In this document: piece after piece, positions 17,102 through 27,300 of the stretch
How the letters are laid out: every line of letters starts with the position of its first letter
How positions within the stretch are numbered: position 1 is the stretch's first letter
Origin: Corallococcus sp. NCRR
GTDB taxonomy: Bacteria > Myxococcota > Myxococcia > Myxococcales > Myxococcaceae
Reading direction: 5' to 3'
Assembly: GCF_026965535.1 (NCBI RefSeq)
Contig: NZ_CP114039.1
Span: 4,154,001 to 4,218,000, forward strand
DNA length: 64,000 bases
Translations under genes and position numbers: made by a program
The notes under the pieces: generated by a model
What the model saw: the letters and a program-made list of their open reading frames with translations, nothing else
Database searches by the model: none
Told to the model about the DNA's origin: nothing

Positions 17102-17992
17102 GCGGGTGCGGAAGAGAAGCCCGGCCACCAGCTCGAACCAGGTGCCGGCGGGAAGCCGCGTCCCCGCGACGTCCGCATCCGCGCGCAGCGTGCCGCTGCT
17201 GAGCTTGTCCCCGAGCAGGACCACCCGTGTGCCGCCCGCCAGGGGGAACCCGTCCACGTCGTGGTCGCGGGCCAGCATGCCGCTCACTCCGGGGGAGGAG
17301 ATGGGATCCTCGACCGTGACCTCGTGGAAGGGAGCCAGCGGGATGCCGTCGACGACCAGGGGCTCCGCCGGTGTGAATCTCAGCGGGCGTCCGGTCCGGG
17401 GATTGAGGGCGAGGTCCGTGCCCCCGGCGCACGCGATGCCATCCACGATCGCGCGTTCGGCCAGGGTGACGTACTGGATGCGGCCCTCGCCGGAGATGTA
17501 GACGGACGTGCCCGCCCGCGCCACGAAGCCTCCCTCGCAGCGCGCGTCGTCATGCACGGTCACGACGCCAGGGGTGCCGGTGCTCGCGTAGACCTGCTTG
17601 ACGTCCACCAGGCCTTCGATGCCCGGCACGCGCACGTTCTTCGGCGCCTGCCGCGACGCGAGCTCATCGAAGGTGGGCAGGTCACTCGGACGCAGGCCCT
17701 CCGCGACGCGTTGCAGGAGCTCGTCGTAGGAGGCCGCGACGTAGCGGGTATCGCCGTACGTCTCGCTCATGTGGAGGTAGAAGATGGCGCCCACGCCCTT
17801 CTTCAGCGCGTCCTCGACGTCGAGGTACCAGGCGCCGCCGCCCCCATCCCTGGCGAAGGGGACGAGCGCGGCGGGCAGCTCTTCGCTCTCATCTCCATAC
17901 CTGTCGATGTTGAGGCGCGTGCGCGGACCCTCGGTGCTGCGCCCCTGGGCCAGGTCTTCCAGGAGCCTGGCGGGAAAGCGTGGGTCGATCAT
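17087..17992 (-). CDS. Hypothetical protein with SMI1-like N-terminal region
   Basis: A 301-residue soluble protein. The first ~95 residues resemble the C-terminal part of SMI1/KNR4 (SUKH) domains: IDRYGDESEELPAALVPFARDGGGGAWYLDV, followed by the helix SYDELLQRVAEGLRP. SUKH members often serve as immunity proteins. The remaining ~190 residues are strand-rich and Gly-rich (GTPGVVTVHDDARCEGGF, GTSVYISGEGRIQYV) with no family I recognise; the pattern suggests a beta-helix or antifreeze-like fold. ATG at MIDPRFPARLL is preferred to an upstream start that adds 33 low-complexity residues. No toxin gene is adjacent. Function uncertain. Confidence 0.6.
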   Translation of the reverse strand: MIDPRFPARLLEDLAQGRSTEGPRTRLNIDRYGDESEELPAALVPFARDGGGGAWYLDVEDALKKGVGAIFYLHMSETYGDTRYVAASYDELLQRVAEGLRPSDLPTFDELASRQAPKNVRVPGIEGLVDVKQVYASTGTPGVVTVHDDARCEGGFVARAGTSVYISGEGRIQYVTLAERAIVDGIACAGGTDLALNPRTGRPLRFTPAEPLVVDGIPLAPFHEVTVEDPISSPGVSGMLARDHDVDGFPLAGGTRVVLLGDKLSSGTLRADADVAGTRLPAGTWFELVAGLLFRTRPPAA

Positions 17993-18292
17993 GGCCAGGC
18001 AGCTTCCGCCTCCATCGCGCCGCGCGGCAAGCGCCCCGGCCCGGGGCCCATGCAGGGCCGGGACGGGGCAACGCTTCCGTGGAGGCGCCACGGCGCGAAG
18101 CGCGGGTGATGACCGCTGTTCGGGCCCTGGTGATGGCGGTCACCAGTTCCGCGGCACCTGCTGGGGCGTCGTGTTCGCCAAGCCCTTGGAATCACGGGTC
18201 ACACCGTCCGGCCAGGGCCCGGCATGCCGGGTGCAGTAGGGGGAAGCGTCGCTGTACTGCTCCCCCTTCGAAGCACTTCCGAGGTTCCCGCC

Positions 18293-19477
18293 ATGGCCCG
18301 TCGCATCGGTTCGTCCCTGCCCCGCACCTCCAGCCTCCCGACCTCCACGGTGTCCCAGCCCAAGCCGCCGCCGCGCGCGTCGACGCTCCCCGCCTCGACG
18401 ACGGCCACGAAGCCCACGGCGACGAAGCCCACGGCGACGACGCCCGCGGTGACGACGCCCGCGAACACGGCGGCGGCCACGAAGCCCACGGCGACGACGC
18501 CCTCCGCGAACACGGCGACGCCGCCGAAGCACGCGGCGGCTCCCGAGGGCCAGCCCTCCTACAGCCCCTGGGAGCTGACCTCGGGCACCTCGGACATGTC
18601 GGTGAGCGGCGGTGACAACAAGCTCACGGCGCCCGCGGGCGCGAAGCAGAACATGCTGCTCGACAAGCCGGGCCGGCCCTTCGAGAAGGACACCTTCGGC
18701 GGTGGCCGGCTGAGCGGCAACGTGGGCTCCATGCAGGCCTCCACCACCAGCCACAGCGGCGGTGGCGTGCACCACTACTCGGCCCAGGCCGAAGTGCAGG
18801 GCCCCAACGCCTCCTACGGCTGGCAGAAGTCGCACGCGGGCCGGATGGGCGTGTCGAGCGCGCAGGTCACCGGCGAGGCCAACAGCTTCAAGGCGCAGGC
18901 CCAGGCTGGCGTGTCGGCCGACACGAACTCCCACGCCTACACCGCCGCGCTGACGGCCAAGGCGGAGACGGGTGTGGGCGTCACGGCGAGCGCGAACCAC
19001 GACTTCAACCAGCACGTGGGCGGCTACGTGAAGGGTGAGGCGAAGGCCGGCGCCTCCGCCTACGCCGAGGGCGTGGCCACGCTCGACCCGAGGGCGGCCA
19101 CGGCGATGGTCTCCGGTCAGGTGGGCGCTGGCGCCACGGCGGGCGTGTACGGCACGGCGGGCGGGCACGTGGGCCGGGTGCACGGCTCGGTCACCGCCGG
19201 CGCGGTGGCGGGCGCGTCGGCCCAGGCGGGCGGCAAATTCGGCATCGAGAACGGCTTCCTCAAGCACTCGGCGGACGTGAACACGGCCATGGGCGTGGGC
19301 ACCCACGTGAAGTCGGACGTGGCGGTCGACCTGCGTCACCACATCAAGCCGGGCATCGCCTCGGGCCTGCGCCCGGCCCTCGGCAGCGCCATGGCCGTGC
19401 CGGCGCCGGCCATCGCCATCGAGCCCGAGAAGTCGGGCATCGAGAAGCTCTTCTCCAAGGCCTTCGGCAGGGAGTGA
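18293..19477 (+). CDS. Thr/Pro-rich, Ala/Gly-rich repetitive protein of unknown function
   Basis: A 394-residue protein in three parts. Residues 1-100 are a disordered Thr/Pro/Ala/Lys tract with repeated KPTATTP-like units. Residues 105-160 are a small domain around YSPWELTSGTSDMSV. Residues 165-360 are a regular Ala/Gly/Thr-rich region with strand-like periodicity (AEVQGPNASYGW, KAETGVGVTASANHDFN, GQVGAGATAGVYG). There is no signal peptide or membrane helix. The C-terminus IEKLFSKAFGRE is amphipathic. Similar Ala/Gly-rich segments occur in polymorphic-toxin and phage-derived proteins, but no toxin domain is visible. ATG at MARRIGSSL has GAGG 8 bases upstream. The following hairpin is its terminator. 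Confidence 0.65.
   Translation: MARRIGSSLPRTSSLPTSTVSQPKPPPRASTLPASTTATKPTATKPTATTPAVTTPANTAAATKPTATTPSANTATPPKHAAAPEGQPSYSPWELTSGTSDMSVSGGDNKLTAPAGAKQNMLLDKPGRPFEKDTFGGGRLSGNVGSMQASTTSHSGGGVHHYSAQAEVQGPNASYGWQKSHAGRMGVSSAQVTGEANSFKAQAQAGVSADTNSHAYTAALTAKAETGVGVTASANHDFNQHVGGYVKGEAKAGASAYAEGVATLDPRAATAMVSGQVGAGATAGVYGTAGGHVGRVHGSVTAGAVAGASAQAGGKFGIENGFLKHSADVNTAMGVGTHVKSDVAVDLRHHIKPGIASGLRPALGSAMAVPAPAIAIEPEKSGIEKLFSKAFGRE
18400..18530 (+). repeat. Degenerate short tandem repeats encoding a Thr/Pro linker
   Basis: The unit ACGAAGCCCACGGCG occurs three times with related ACGACGCCC units between, encoding KPTA/TTPA motifs. Such repeats vary in copy number by slippage, so linker length may differ between strains. 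Confidence 0.6.
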
Positions 19478-19513
19478 CCTGCCGGCCGTCGGGTTGCGCC
19501 TCGTGAACCGCTT

Positions 19514-19546
19514 CAGGCGCTGGACGTCTCGCGCGTCCAGCGCCTG
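19514..19546. terminator. Hairpin terminator
   Basis: Perfect 13-bp arms CAGGCGCTGGACG / CGTCCAGCGCCTG with a 7-base loop, 37 bp after the 18293 gene and 27 bp beyond the end of the convergent 19573 gene. Likely bidirectional. Confidence 0.75.
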
Positions 19547-19572
19547 CTTCAGGTCCGGTCCTCCGACAAACG

Positions 19573-19839
19573 CTAGTTACAGGGCGCGCCGCAGGTGCCC
19601 GCCCCGCGCGCCTGACATGCCGCGGTGTTGATGCAGAACAGGCCATCCCCCGTGCAGCACCCGAGCAGGCGCGAGGGCTCGTCCGGGGTCTCGTCCGGAA
19701 CCGCGCTGCTGGGGCCGGTCGAGACGAGCACGGCCTCCTCGTTCGTCACGACCTCGCTCGGGGCGAGCCGAGAGGAAACAGCCATTCCCACCACGAAGGC
19801 AAAACTCAGGGCAACTCCGGAGACAAGCGTCCGCAGCAT
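19573..19839 (-). CDS. Small exported Cys-rich protein
   Basis: An 88-residue protein with a Sec-type signal peptide (MLRTLVSGVALSFAFVVGMA, cleavage probably near AVSS). A Ser/Pro/Asp-rich spacer follows, then a compact C-terminus with six cysteines in 28 residues (CCTGDGLFC, AACQARGAGTCGAPC), compatible with three disulfides. No family recognised. The short, secreted, cystine-rich form resembles small myxobacterial exported peptides. Monocistronic, with its own AGGAGC ribosome-binding site. Confidence 0.65.
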   Translation of the reverse strand: MLRTLVSGVALSFAFVVGMAVSSRLAPSEVVTNEEAVLVSTGPSSAVPDETPDEPSRLLGCCTGDGLFCINTAACQARGAGTCGAPCN

Positions 19840-19929
19840 CCGATGCTCCTTGGGTTGAGAGGCGTTGGGGATGGTACTCCCAGTGCGTCCCGCAATCCAA
19901 GACGCGCTTCGGTGGTCTGTGAGGGATTG

Positions 19930-20688
19930 TCAGTCCGGGCGCGCCGCCTGCCGGACCGAGTACTCGGTGCCCGAGCGGAACGGGACCGTCATCGACGCGA
20001 AGCCGTTGCGCGGGTCGCGCACCCAGCGGACGTAGTCGCGGTAGTCCGCCTTGAAGACACCGACGTTGTCGGTCACCACCACGGCGCCCGGACGCATGGC
20101 TGGGGCGACGAGCTGGAGCACGTCGAGCGCCCGCAGGGGGAACCCGTCGTTGAGCATGAAGTCCACATCCCCGAGGCCCTCCCGCAGCGTCTGGGTCGCG
20201 TCCCCCACGCGAATCTCCACGAAGGATGCGAGCCCTGCCTCTTCCAGGTGCGCCTGCGCGCGCCGCGCCTTCTCCGGCAAGAGCTCGGTGCCAATGACGC
20301 GGCCACCGCCGTTGTCGCGCACCGCCGCCGCCAGCCACAGCGTCGAGACGCCAAAGGACGTGCCGAACTCGACGACGGTCGTGGCCCGGAGCGCTCGCGC
20401 CGTCAGGTAGCAGAAGGCGCCCTGGGCGCGATCAATCGAGAGGTACTTGTCAGCGAAGGCGTGCTCCGTGCCCGGCTTGTCGATGGGGCGGCCGAGGAGC
20501 ATCCGCGGCAGCTGTGGCAGGAGGTGGAGGAGGACGCCTGGGACCTGGCGGTCCGCCTCGCCGTGGAGGCGGCGCAGCACGGCGCGCACCCGTTCGTCGG
20601 GCAGGATGGTCAGGGGATCCCAGGCATGGAAGACGGACTCGGCGGCGCCTGAAGGCGCGGTGGAAGGCGATGGCATGCGCGAGACCAT
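19930..20688 (-). CDS. Class I SAM-dependent methyltransferase
   Basis: About 252 residues. The SAM-binding motif I is TTVVEFGTSFGVSTLWLA, motif II lies around GGRVIGTELLPEK, and the acidic element NDGFPLRALDVLQL follows. The architecture resembles O-methyltransferase family 3 (CCoAOMT-like) enzymes that bind a metal and methylate small molecules. Several in-frame starts exist (20712, 20688, 20676); 20688 is chosen because an AGGGG lies about 12 bases upstream. It diverges from an AraC regulator. Substrate unknown. Confidence 0.75.
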   Translation of the reverse strand: MVSRMPSPSTAPSGAAESVFHAWDPLTILPDERVRAVLRRLHGEADRQVPGVLLHLLPQLPRMLLGRPIDKPGTEHAFADKYLSIDRAQGAFCYLTARALRATTVVEFGTSFGVSTLWLAAAVRDNGGGRVIGTELLPEKARRAQAHLEEAGLASFVEIRVGDATQTLREGLGDVDFMLNDGFPLRALDVLQLVAPAMRPGAVVVTDNVGVFKADYRDYVRWVRDPRNGFASMTVPFRSGTEYSVRQAARPD

Positions 20689-20747
20689 AGGGAGCCGCGC
20701 CCCTGGCCGCATTGCGCAGCCTGGACAACTTGTTTATCAAAACGGCC

Positions 20748-21680
20748 ATGGCGGCGAAGCGGCGGAACTCGAAGGCGGCAAGGCCCGTGGATCCGGCGAG
20801 CTGGACGTTTGGCGGAGACGTCCAGGTGGCGAACGGGCCTCCTGGCGCGGTGTCGCCGCACGAGTCGCTCGGAGGCCGGTTCGTGCTGGACTCGCGTGGG
20901 CGCCTGAAGACCACGGTCGAGCGGCCCGTGAACGCGATCGGGGTCCGCATGGCGCGCGGTGAGGCCGAGAGCCAACCCCACGCGCACCGCGAATCACAGC
21001 TCATGTACCTGGTGCGCGGAGAGATGCTTTGCGAAGCGTCGAACGCGCTCTGGATCGTCCCGCCTCAGTCCGCGCTGTGGATCCCCGGCTCCGTGACGCA
21101 TCGGATCCGGGCTCGCGCGCCGCTCGAAGGCTACAGCGTCTTCCTCAAGCCGCGCGCGGCGCCGAACCTCCCGAAGGATTGCTGCGCGGTGTCGGTGACG
21201 CCGCTCTTCCGCGAGCTCCTGCTGCGCCTGGCGACGCGTCCCACGCTCTACGACCTCAAGGGGCCGGACGCGCGTCTGGTGACGGTGCTCCTCGACGAGC
21301 TCGCGACGGTCTCCATCGAGAAGCACCGCCTGCCGATGCCGGACGATCCCCGGCTGCGGCGTCTGGTGGACGCGATGGCCGCCGAGCCGGCGATTGGCGT
21401 GACGACGAAGACGTGGGCGAAGCGGATCGGCGTCAGCGAGCGCACGTTGAACCGCGTGCTCGTCGAGGAGACGGGCTTGAGCTTCGGCCGCTGGCGCCAG
21501 CAGCTCCACATCATCCTGGCCATCCAGAAGCTCTCCCGGGGCGCCGCCGTGCAGAGCGTGGCGCTGGACCTGGGCTACGAGAGCGCGAGCAGCTTCGTGA
21601 CCATGTTCCGCAAGGCGCTCGGAACGTCACCCGCGCGGTACATGGCGAGCCGCCTGGCCACGCCCGTGCCGAAGCCGTAG
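20748..21680 (+). CDS. AraC-family transcriptional regulator (cupin sensor)
   Basis: A 310-residue protein. A cupin ligand-binding domain includes QPHAHRESQLMYLVRGEMLC and PGSVTHRIRAR, with metal-like His ligands in PHAHRE. The HTH domain starts near residue 215 (TKTWAKRIGVSERTLNRVL; then AVQSVALDLGYESASSFVTM) and ends GTSPARY. The ATG at MAAKRRNSK is preferred to a TTG at 20712. It diverges from the methyltransferase gene and may control it. Effector unknown. Confidence 0.85.
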   Translation: MAAKRRNSKAARPVDPASWTFGGDVQVANGPPGAVSPHESLGGRFVLDSRGRLKTTVERPVNAIGVRMARGEAESQPHAHRESQLMYLVRGEMLCEASNALWIVPPQSALWIPGSVTHRIRARAPLEGYSVFLKPRAAPNLPKDCCAVSVTPLFRELLLRLATRPTLYDLKGPDARLVTVLLDELATVSIEKHRLPMPDDPRLRRLVDAMAAEPAIGVTTKTWAKRIGVSERTLNRVLVEETGLSFGRWRQQLHIILAIQKLSRGAAVQSVALDLGYESASSFVTMFRKALGTSPARYMASRLATPVPKP

Positions 21681-21830
21681 CCGCGCGCCCCCCGCCGTGG
21701 TAACCCGGCCGCAGCCACTTGACGCTCCGATGGCGGTGCGACGTTTCGTCGCGACCGTAGGGTGTCCTCGGGTGGCATTCGCCGGCTGGCGCCTCCCGGG
21801 TCATGACCCCGTTGTTCCTGGAGGCTCCCC

Positions 21831-22853
<1,023 letters not shown>

Positions 22854-22868
22854 TCACGCGCGGCCGGA

Positions 22869-22899
22869 GGCAGGGCCCCCAAACGCATGGGGCCCTGCC
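22869..22899. terminator. Bidirectional hairpin terminator
   Basis: Perfect 11-bp arms GGCAGGGCCCC / GGGGCCCTGCC around a 9-base loop, between the convergent deoxyhypusine-synthase-like and SBBP-repeat genes. The plus-strand side is followed by AGGGTTTC. Confidence 0.75.
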
Positions 22900-22921
22900 A
22901 GGGTTTCATCCGGCGCCTTGC

Positions 22922-24190
22922 TCAGAAGCGGGCGAGGAAGGCGTCGGTGACGCCAGCGCTGGGATTGCCGCCGAGGCTTCCGCCGGTCTGCCCGGCGACG
23001 TAGGCGTTGCCGGCGGCGTCCACGGCCACGCCGCGGGCGATGTCCTGGCGCGAGGTGCCCAGGAGCCGGGAGCCCAGCTTCGTGCCGAGCGCGTCGTAGC
23101 GGGTGAGGAAGGCATCGGAGAGGCCCGCGGACGGGATGCCGTCGAGCCCGGAGGTGTAGCCGACCACCTGCACGACGTTGTCCGGGCTGACGGCGACGCC
23201 GAACGCGTAGTCGGGCTGCCCGCCTCCGAGCATGCGGCTCCAGTCGCGGTTGCCGGCGCTGTCGTAGCGGGCGAGCAGCACGTCGATGGTGCCGTTGTTG
23301 GTGTTGCCGTCCAGGCTGCCGAACGTCTCGCCAGCGACGTAGACGCCGCCGTCAGGGCCCACGGCGACGCCCTTGGCGTCATCCAGCTCGCCCGCGTCAA
23401 TCTGCCGGACCCACTGCTGGACGCCGAGGATGTTGAGCTTGAGCAGGAAGATGTCGCTGTTCACCGCCGGGGTGGTGCCGTCGAGGCTGCCGGAGGTGTT
23501 CCCGACGATGTAGACCTCGTGGGTCGGCGTGACGGCGATGCTTCGCGCCACGTCGCTCGCGGAGGTGCCGTACTGCTGGAGCCAGTACGGATTGCCCGCC
23601 GTGTCATAGAGCCCGGCGATGATGTCATAGTTGTTGGGATTGCCGCCGTTGGCGAAGCTGCCGCCGGTGTAACCGGTGAAGTAGAGCGTGTCGTCCGCGC
23701 CCACGGCGATGCCGGTGGCGAAGTCATCCATCTGCGTGCCGTTCTGACGCAACCACAGCCGGTTGCCGGCGGCGTCGTACTTGGCGATGAAGAAGTCGAA
23801 GCCGCCCGCATTGGAATAGAAGTCGAAGCCGCCGAAGGTGATGCCGGCGACGTAGGCGTTGCCGTCCGCGTCGGTGGCCACGGCGGTGGCGCGGTCCGCC
23901 CCGGGGGTGCCCAACTGGTGGACCCACTGGAGGTTGCCGGCGGTGTCGTACCGGGCAATGAACGCATCCTGCCCCCCGGCCTTCGGGTCGGCACCGAGCT
24001 GGCTGGTCGTCTGACCCACCACGTAGACGCTCGCGCCCGACACGGCCACGGCGTTGGCCTGCTCATCCAGGTTGGCGCCGAGCTGGGCCACCCAGGAGGG
24101 GGACGGAACCTGGGCCGCGGCGACGGAGGGGAGACCCGCGGCGCCGACGACGCCCGCGAACCCAAACATGCTCAAGAGAAGGTGTTTCAT
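22922..24190 (-). CDS. Exported SBBP-repeat beta-propeller protein
   Basis: A 422-residue protein with a Sec signal peptide (MKHLLLSMFGFAGVVGAAGL). Seven repeats follow, each with a FIARYDTAGN-type strand and a GNAYVAG element (VYVVGQTTSQLG, AYVAGITFG), the SBBP repeat pattern that forms a beta-propeller, ending in a final blade (DAFLARF). SBBP proteins are usually extracellular or surface-exposed. The start ATG (MKHLLL) has GGAG 7 bases upstream; the in-frame ATG four codons earlier lacks this. Monocistronic. Confidence 0.85.
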   Translation of the reverse strand: MKHLLLSMFGFAGVVGAAGLPSVAAAQVPSPSWVAQLGANLDEQANAVAVSGASVYVVGQTTSQLGADPKAGGQDAFIARYDTAGNLQWVHQLGTPGADRATAVATDADGNAYVAGITFGGFDFYSNAGGFDFFIAKYDAAGNRLWLRQNGTQMDDFATGIAVGADDTLYFTGYTGGSFANGGNPNNYDIIAGLYDTAGNPYWLQQYGTSASDVARSIAVTPTHEVYIVGNTSGSLDGTTPAVNSDIFLLKLNILGVQQWVRQIDAGELDDAKGVAVGPDGGVYVAGETFGSLDGNTNNGTIDVLLARYDSAGNRDWSRMLGGGQPDYAFGVAVSPDNVVQVVGYTSGLDGIPSAGLSDAFLTRYDALGTKLGSRLLGTSRQDIARGVAVDAAGNAYVAGQTGGSLGGNPSAGVTDAFLARF

Positions 24191-24396
24191 CACGAGCTCC
24201 AATTTCTCAGTGGGGGGAACAGCGCCGTGGCGTCAGGAAGGGAAGTCTGACGTCACGGCACTCTTGCAAGACCACGAGAAACGGGTGCGCGGGAAGATGG
24301 GTACTGAAAGACACGCATGTGGCCGTGTCTGACTCACGCCTGGCGAAGGGTGCCGCCGGGTTGCTCCGGCGGCACGGGCTCAGGTCGCGTCCTGCG

Positions 24397-27300
24397 TTAC
24401 TTCGCGGCGCCCGACTTCCTGCGACGGCGCAGGAAGCTGATGCCGAAGGCGATCGCCAGCCAGCTCGCGCTGGAGGCGGGGGCCGCGGAGCATCCCCCCT
24501 CCTCCTGCGGCACCTGGGGCGCGGGGCGGGAGATCGTGAAGGACGTCGACACAGAGGGGCTCGGGGTGCCCATGGCATCCACCGCGCTGACGACCAACGT
24601 GTGGCTTCCCGAAGAGAGCGCCAGGGTGAGCGCGAAGCGCCAGGTGCCGTCGCTGTTCACAGGCGTGCTCCCGATGACGTTGCCATCGATGGAGGCGGTG
24701 ACCGTGCTGCCAGGATCGGCCGTGCCGGAGATGACGGAGGGGGCGCTATTCAGCACGGCACCATTGGCGGGCGTCAGCACCACCGGAGCAGCCGGTGCCG
24801 CGAAGACCACGCTGAAGGTGTGAGCGGCGGAGGTCTGGCTGGTATTGCCAGCCGTGTCCTTCGCCTGGGCCGTGACGGAGTGCGTCCCCTGGACCAGCGC
24901 GGTGCTCGGCGTGAAGCTCCAGTTCCCCGACGCATCGGCCGTGACCTCGAAGGACGTCCCGTCGATGGAGAGGATGACCGTGCTGCCGGCCTCGGCCGTG
25001 CCGGAGATGACAGGGGTGGCGGTATTCACCAAGGCACCCTCGGCCGGCGTCGCCACCACCGGTGCAGCCGGCGCCAAGGAGTCCACGCTGAAGGCGCGGG
25101 GGGCGGAGGCCTGACTGGTATTGCCAGCCGTGTCCTTCGCCTGGGCCGTGACGGAATGCGCTCCCTGGGCCAGCGCGGTGCCCGGCGTGAAGCTCCAGTT
25201 CCCCGACCCATCGGCCACGACTTCCACGGCCGTCCCATCGACGGAGAGGATGACCGTGCTGCCGGCCTCGGCCGTGCCGGAGATGACCGGCGTCGCGGTA
25301 TTCAGCAGGGCGCCATTGGCAGGCGTCACCACCACCGGTGCATCCGGCGCCACGGAGTCCACGCTGAAGGCGCGGGTAGCGGAGGTCTGACTGGTATTGC
25401 CGGCCGCGTCCCTCGCCTGAGCCGTGAAGGAGTGGGCTCCCTGGGTGAGCGCGGTGCCCGGCGTGAAGCTCCAGTTCCCCGACCCATTGGCCGTGACCTC
25501 GAATGACGTCCCATCAATGGAGAGGGTGACCCTGCTGCTGGCCTCGGCCGTGCCGGAGAAGACGGGCGTCGCGGTGGTCACCACGGCACCACTGGCCGGC
25601 GTCACCACCACCGGTGTGGCGGGCGCCACGGAGTCCACGCTGAAGGAGCGGGTGGCGGAGGTCTGACTGGCATTGCCGGCCGCATCCGTCGCCCGGGCCG
25701 TCATGGAGTGCGCTCCCTGGGCCAGCGCGGTGCCCGGCGTGAAGCTCCAGTTCCCCGTCCCATCGACCACCGCCGCGGATGACTGGCCATCGATGGAGAG
25801 GGTGACCGTGCTGCCGGGCTCGGTCGTGCCGGAGATGAAGGGGGTAGCGGTGTTCACCAAGGCACCCTGGGCGGGCGTCGCCACCACCGGTGCGTTCGGC
25901 GCCACCGAGTCCACGCTGAAGGCGCGGGCGGCGGAGACCTGACTGGTATTGCCGGCCGCATCCCTCGCCTGAGCCGTGAAGGAGTGGGCTCCCTGGGCCA
26001 GCGCGGTGCTCGGCCTGACGCTCCAGCTCCCCGCGCCATTGGCCGTGGTGTTGAAAGGCGTTACCCCATCCAGGAGGAGGGACACCGCGCTGTTGGCCTC
26101 GGCCGTGCCGGAGAGGACCGGCGTCGCGGTGGTCACCACGGCGCCACTGGCCGGCGTCACCACCACCGGTGCGTCAGGCGCCACGGAGTCCACGCGGAAG
26201 GATCGGGAAGGGGCGTCAGGGCTGGTATTGCCCTCCGCATCCGTCGTGCGGGCCGAGAGGGTGTGCGTCCCCTGGGCCAGCGCGGCGCTCGGCGTGAAGG
26301 TCCAGTTTCCCTGGGCGTTGGTCTCGGTGGTCCCCACCGCCACTCCATCCAGGAGGACGGTCACCGTGGTGTGGGCCTCGGCCGTGCCGGAGATGGCGGG
26401 GGTCACGGTGGTGAGCAGGGCGCCATCGGCGGGCGTCACCACCACCGGGGCCAGCAGCAGCGCCCCCTGCACGTGGACCACGCGCCCACCGGGACTGCCG
26501 TTCGTGATGACCGTGAGGAAGTAGTAGCCCGCCGGAACCGCGGGCACGGTGGCCGTCACCGAGGTGTCCGAGTAGTTCCCACGGGACATCCTCGTCAGGG
26601 CCCCGCCCTCCACGGCCATCAGGCCGAGCAGCGGGACGTTGGTGGCGGAACTCTGCGTGTTCCCGCCGCTGGCCTCCGAAACGCCACGGAAGCCCGTGCC
26701 CGTCAGCTGGATGCTGGAGCCCGGCCTCGAGTCCGGAGCCTGGAACGCGGGCCGCCACGCATAGGGGGCGCCCGTGTCGTCATACACCTCCGCGGTGGCG
26801 AGCGAACCGTCTGCATTCGCGCCTCCGGTGACGAGCACCTGGCCATCCGGCAGCAGCGCCGCCGCATGGCCACTCCGGGGCATGCTCATGGACGGGCCGC
26901 TGGAAATCCAGCCGGAGAGCTCGGTCGCATACACCTCCGTGGCGGCGACAGGACCGCTGTCGTTCACGCCGCCCGTGACCACCACGTTGCCCGAGGGCAG
27001 CAGGGTCGCCGTGGCGGCGGTGCGCCCCGTGGACATGGAGCCGGTCAAGGCCCAGGTGCCCCGGGCGGGATCGTACTCCTCCGCGCGCAGCACGTAGTCG
27101 CCGTCGCCGGCTCCCCCGATGACGAGCACCTTGCCACTGGGCAGCAGCGCCGCCGTGTGGCCGTGGCGATAGATGTTCAGGCCGCCTGTCGCGGTCCAGG
27201 TGCCCGTCGCGGGGTCATACAGCTCCGCGGAGTACAAGGAGGCACCGGACTGGTTGCCGCCAGCCACGAGCACCTTGCCGTTGGGCAGCAGCGTCGCGGT

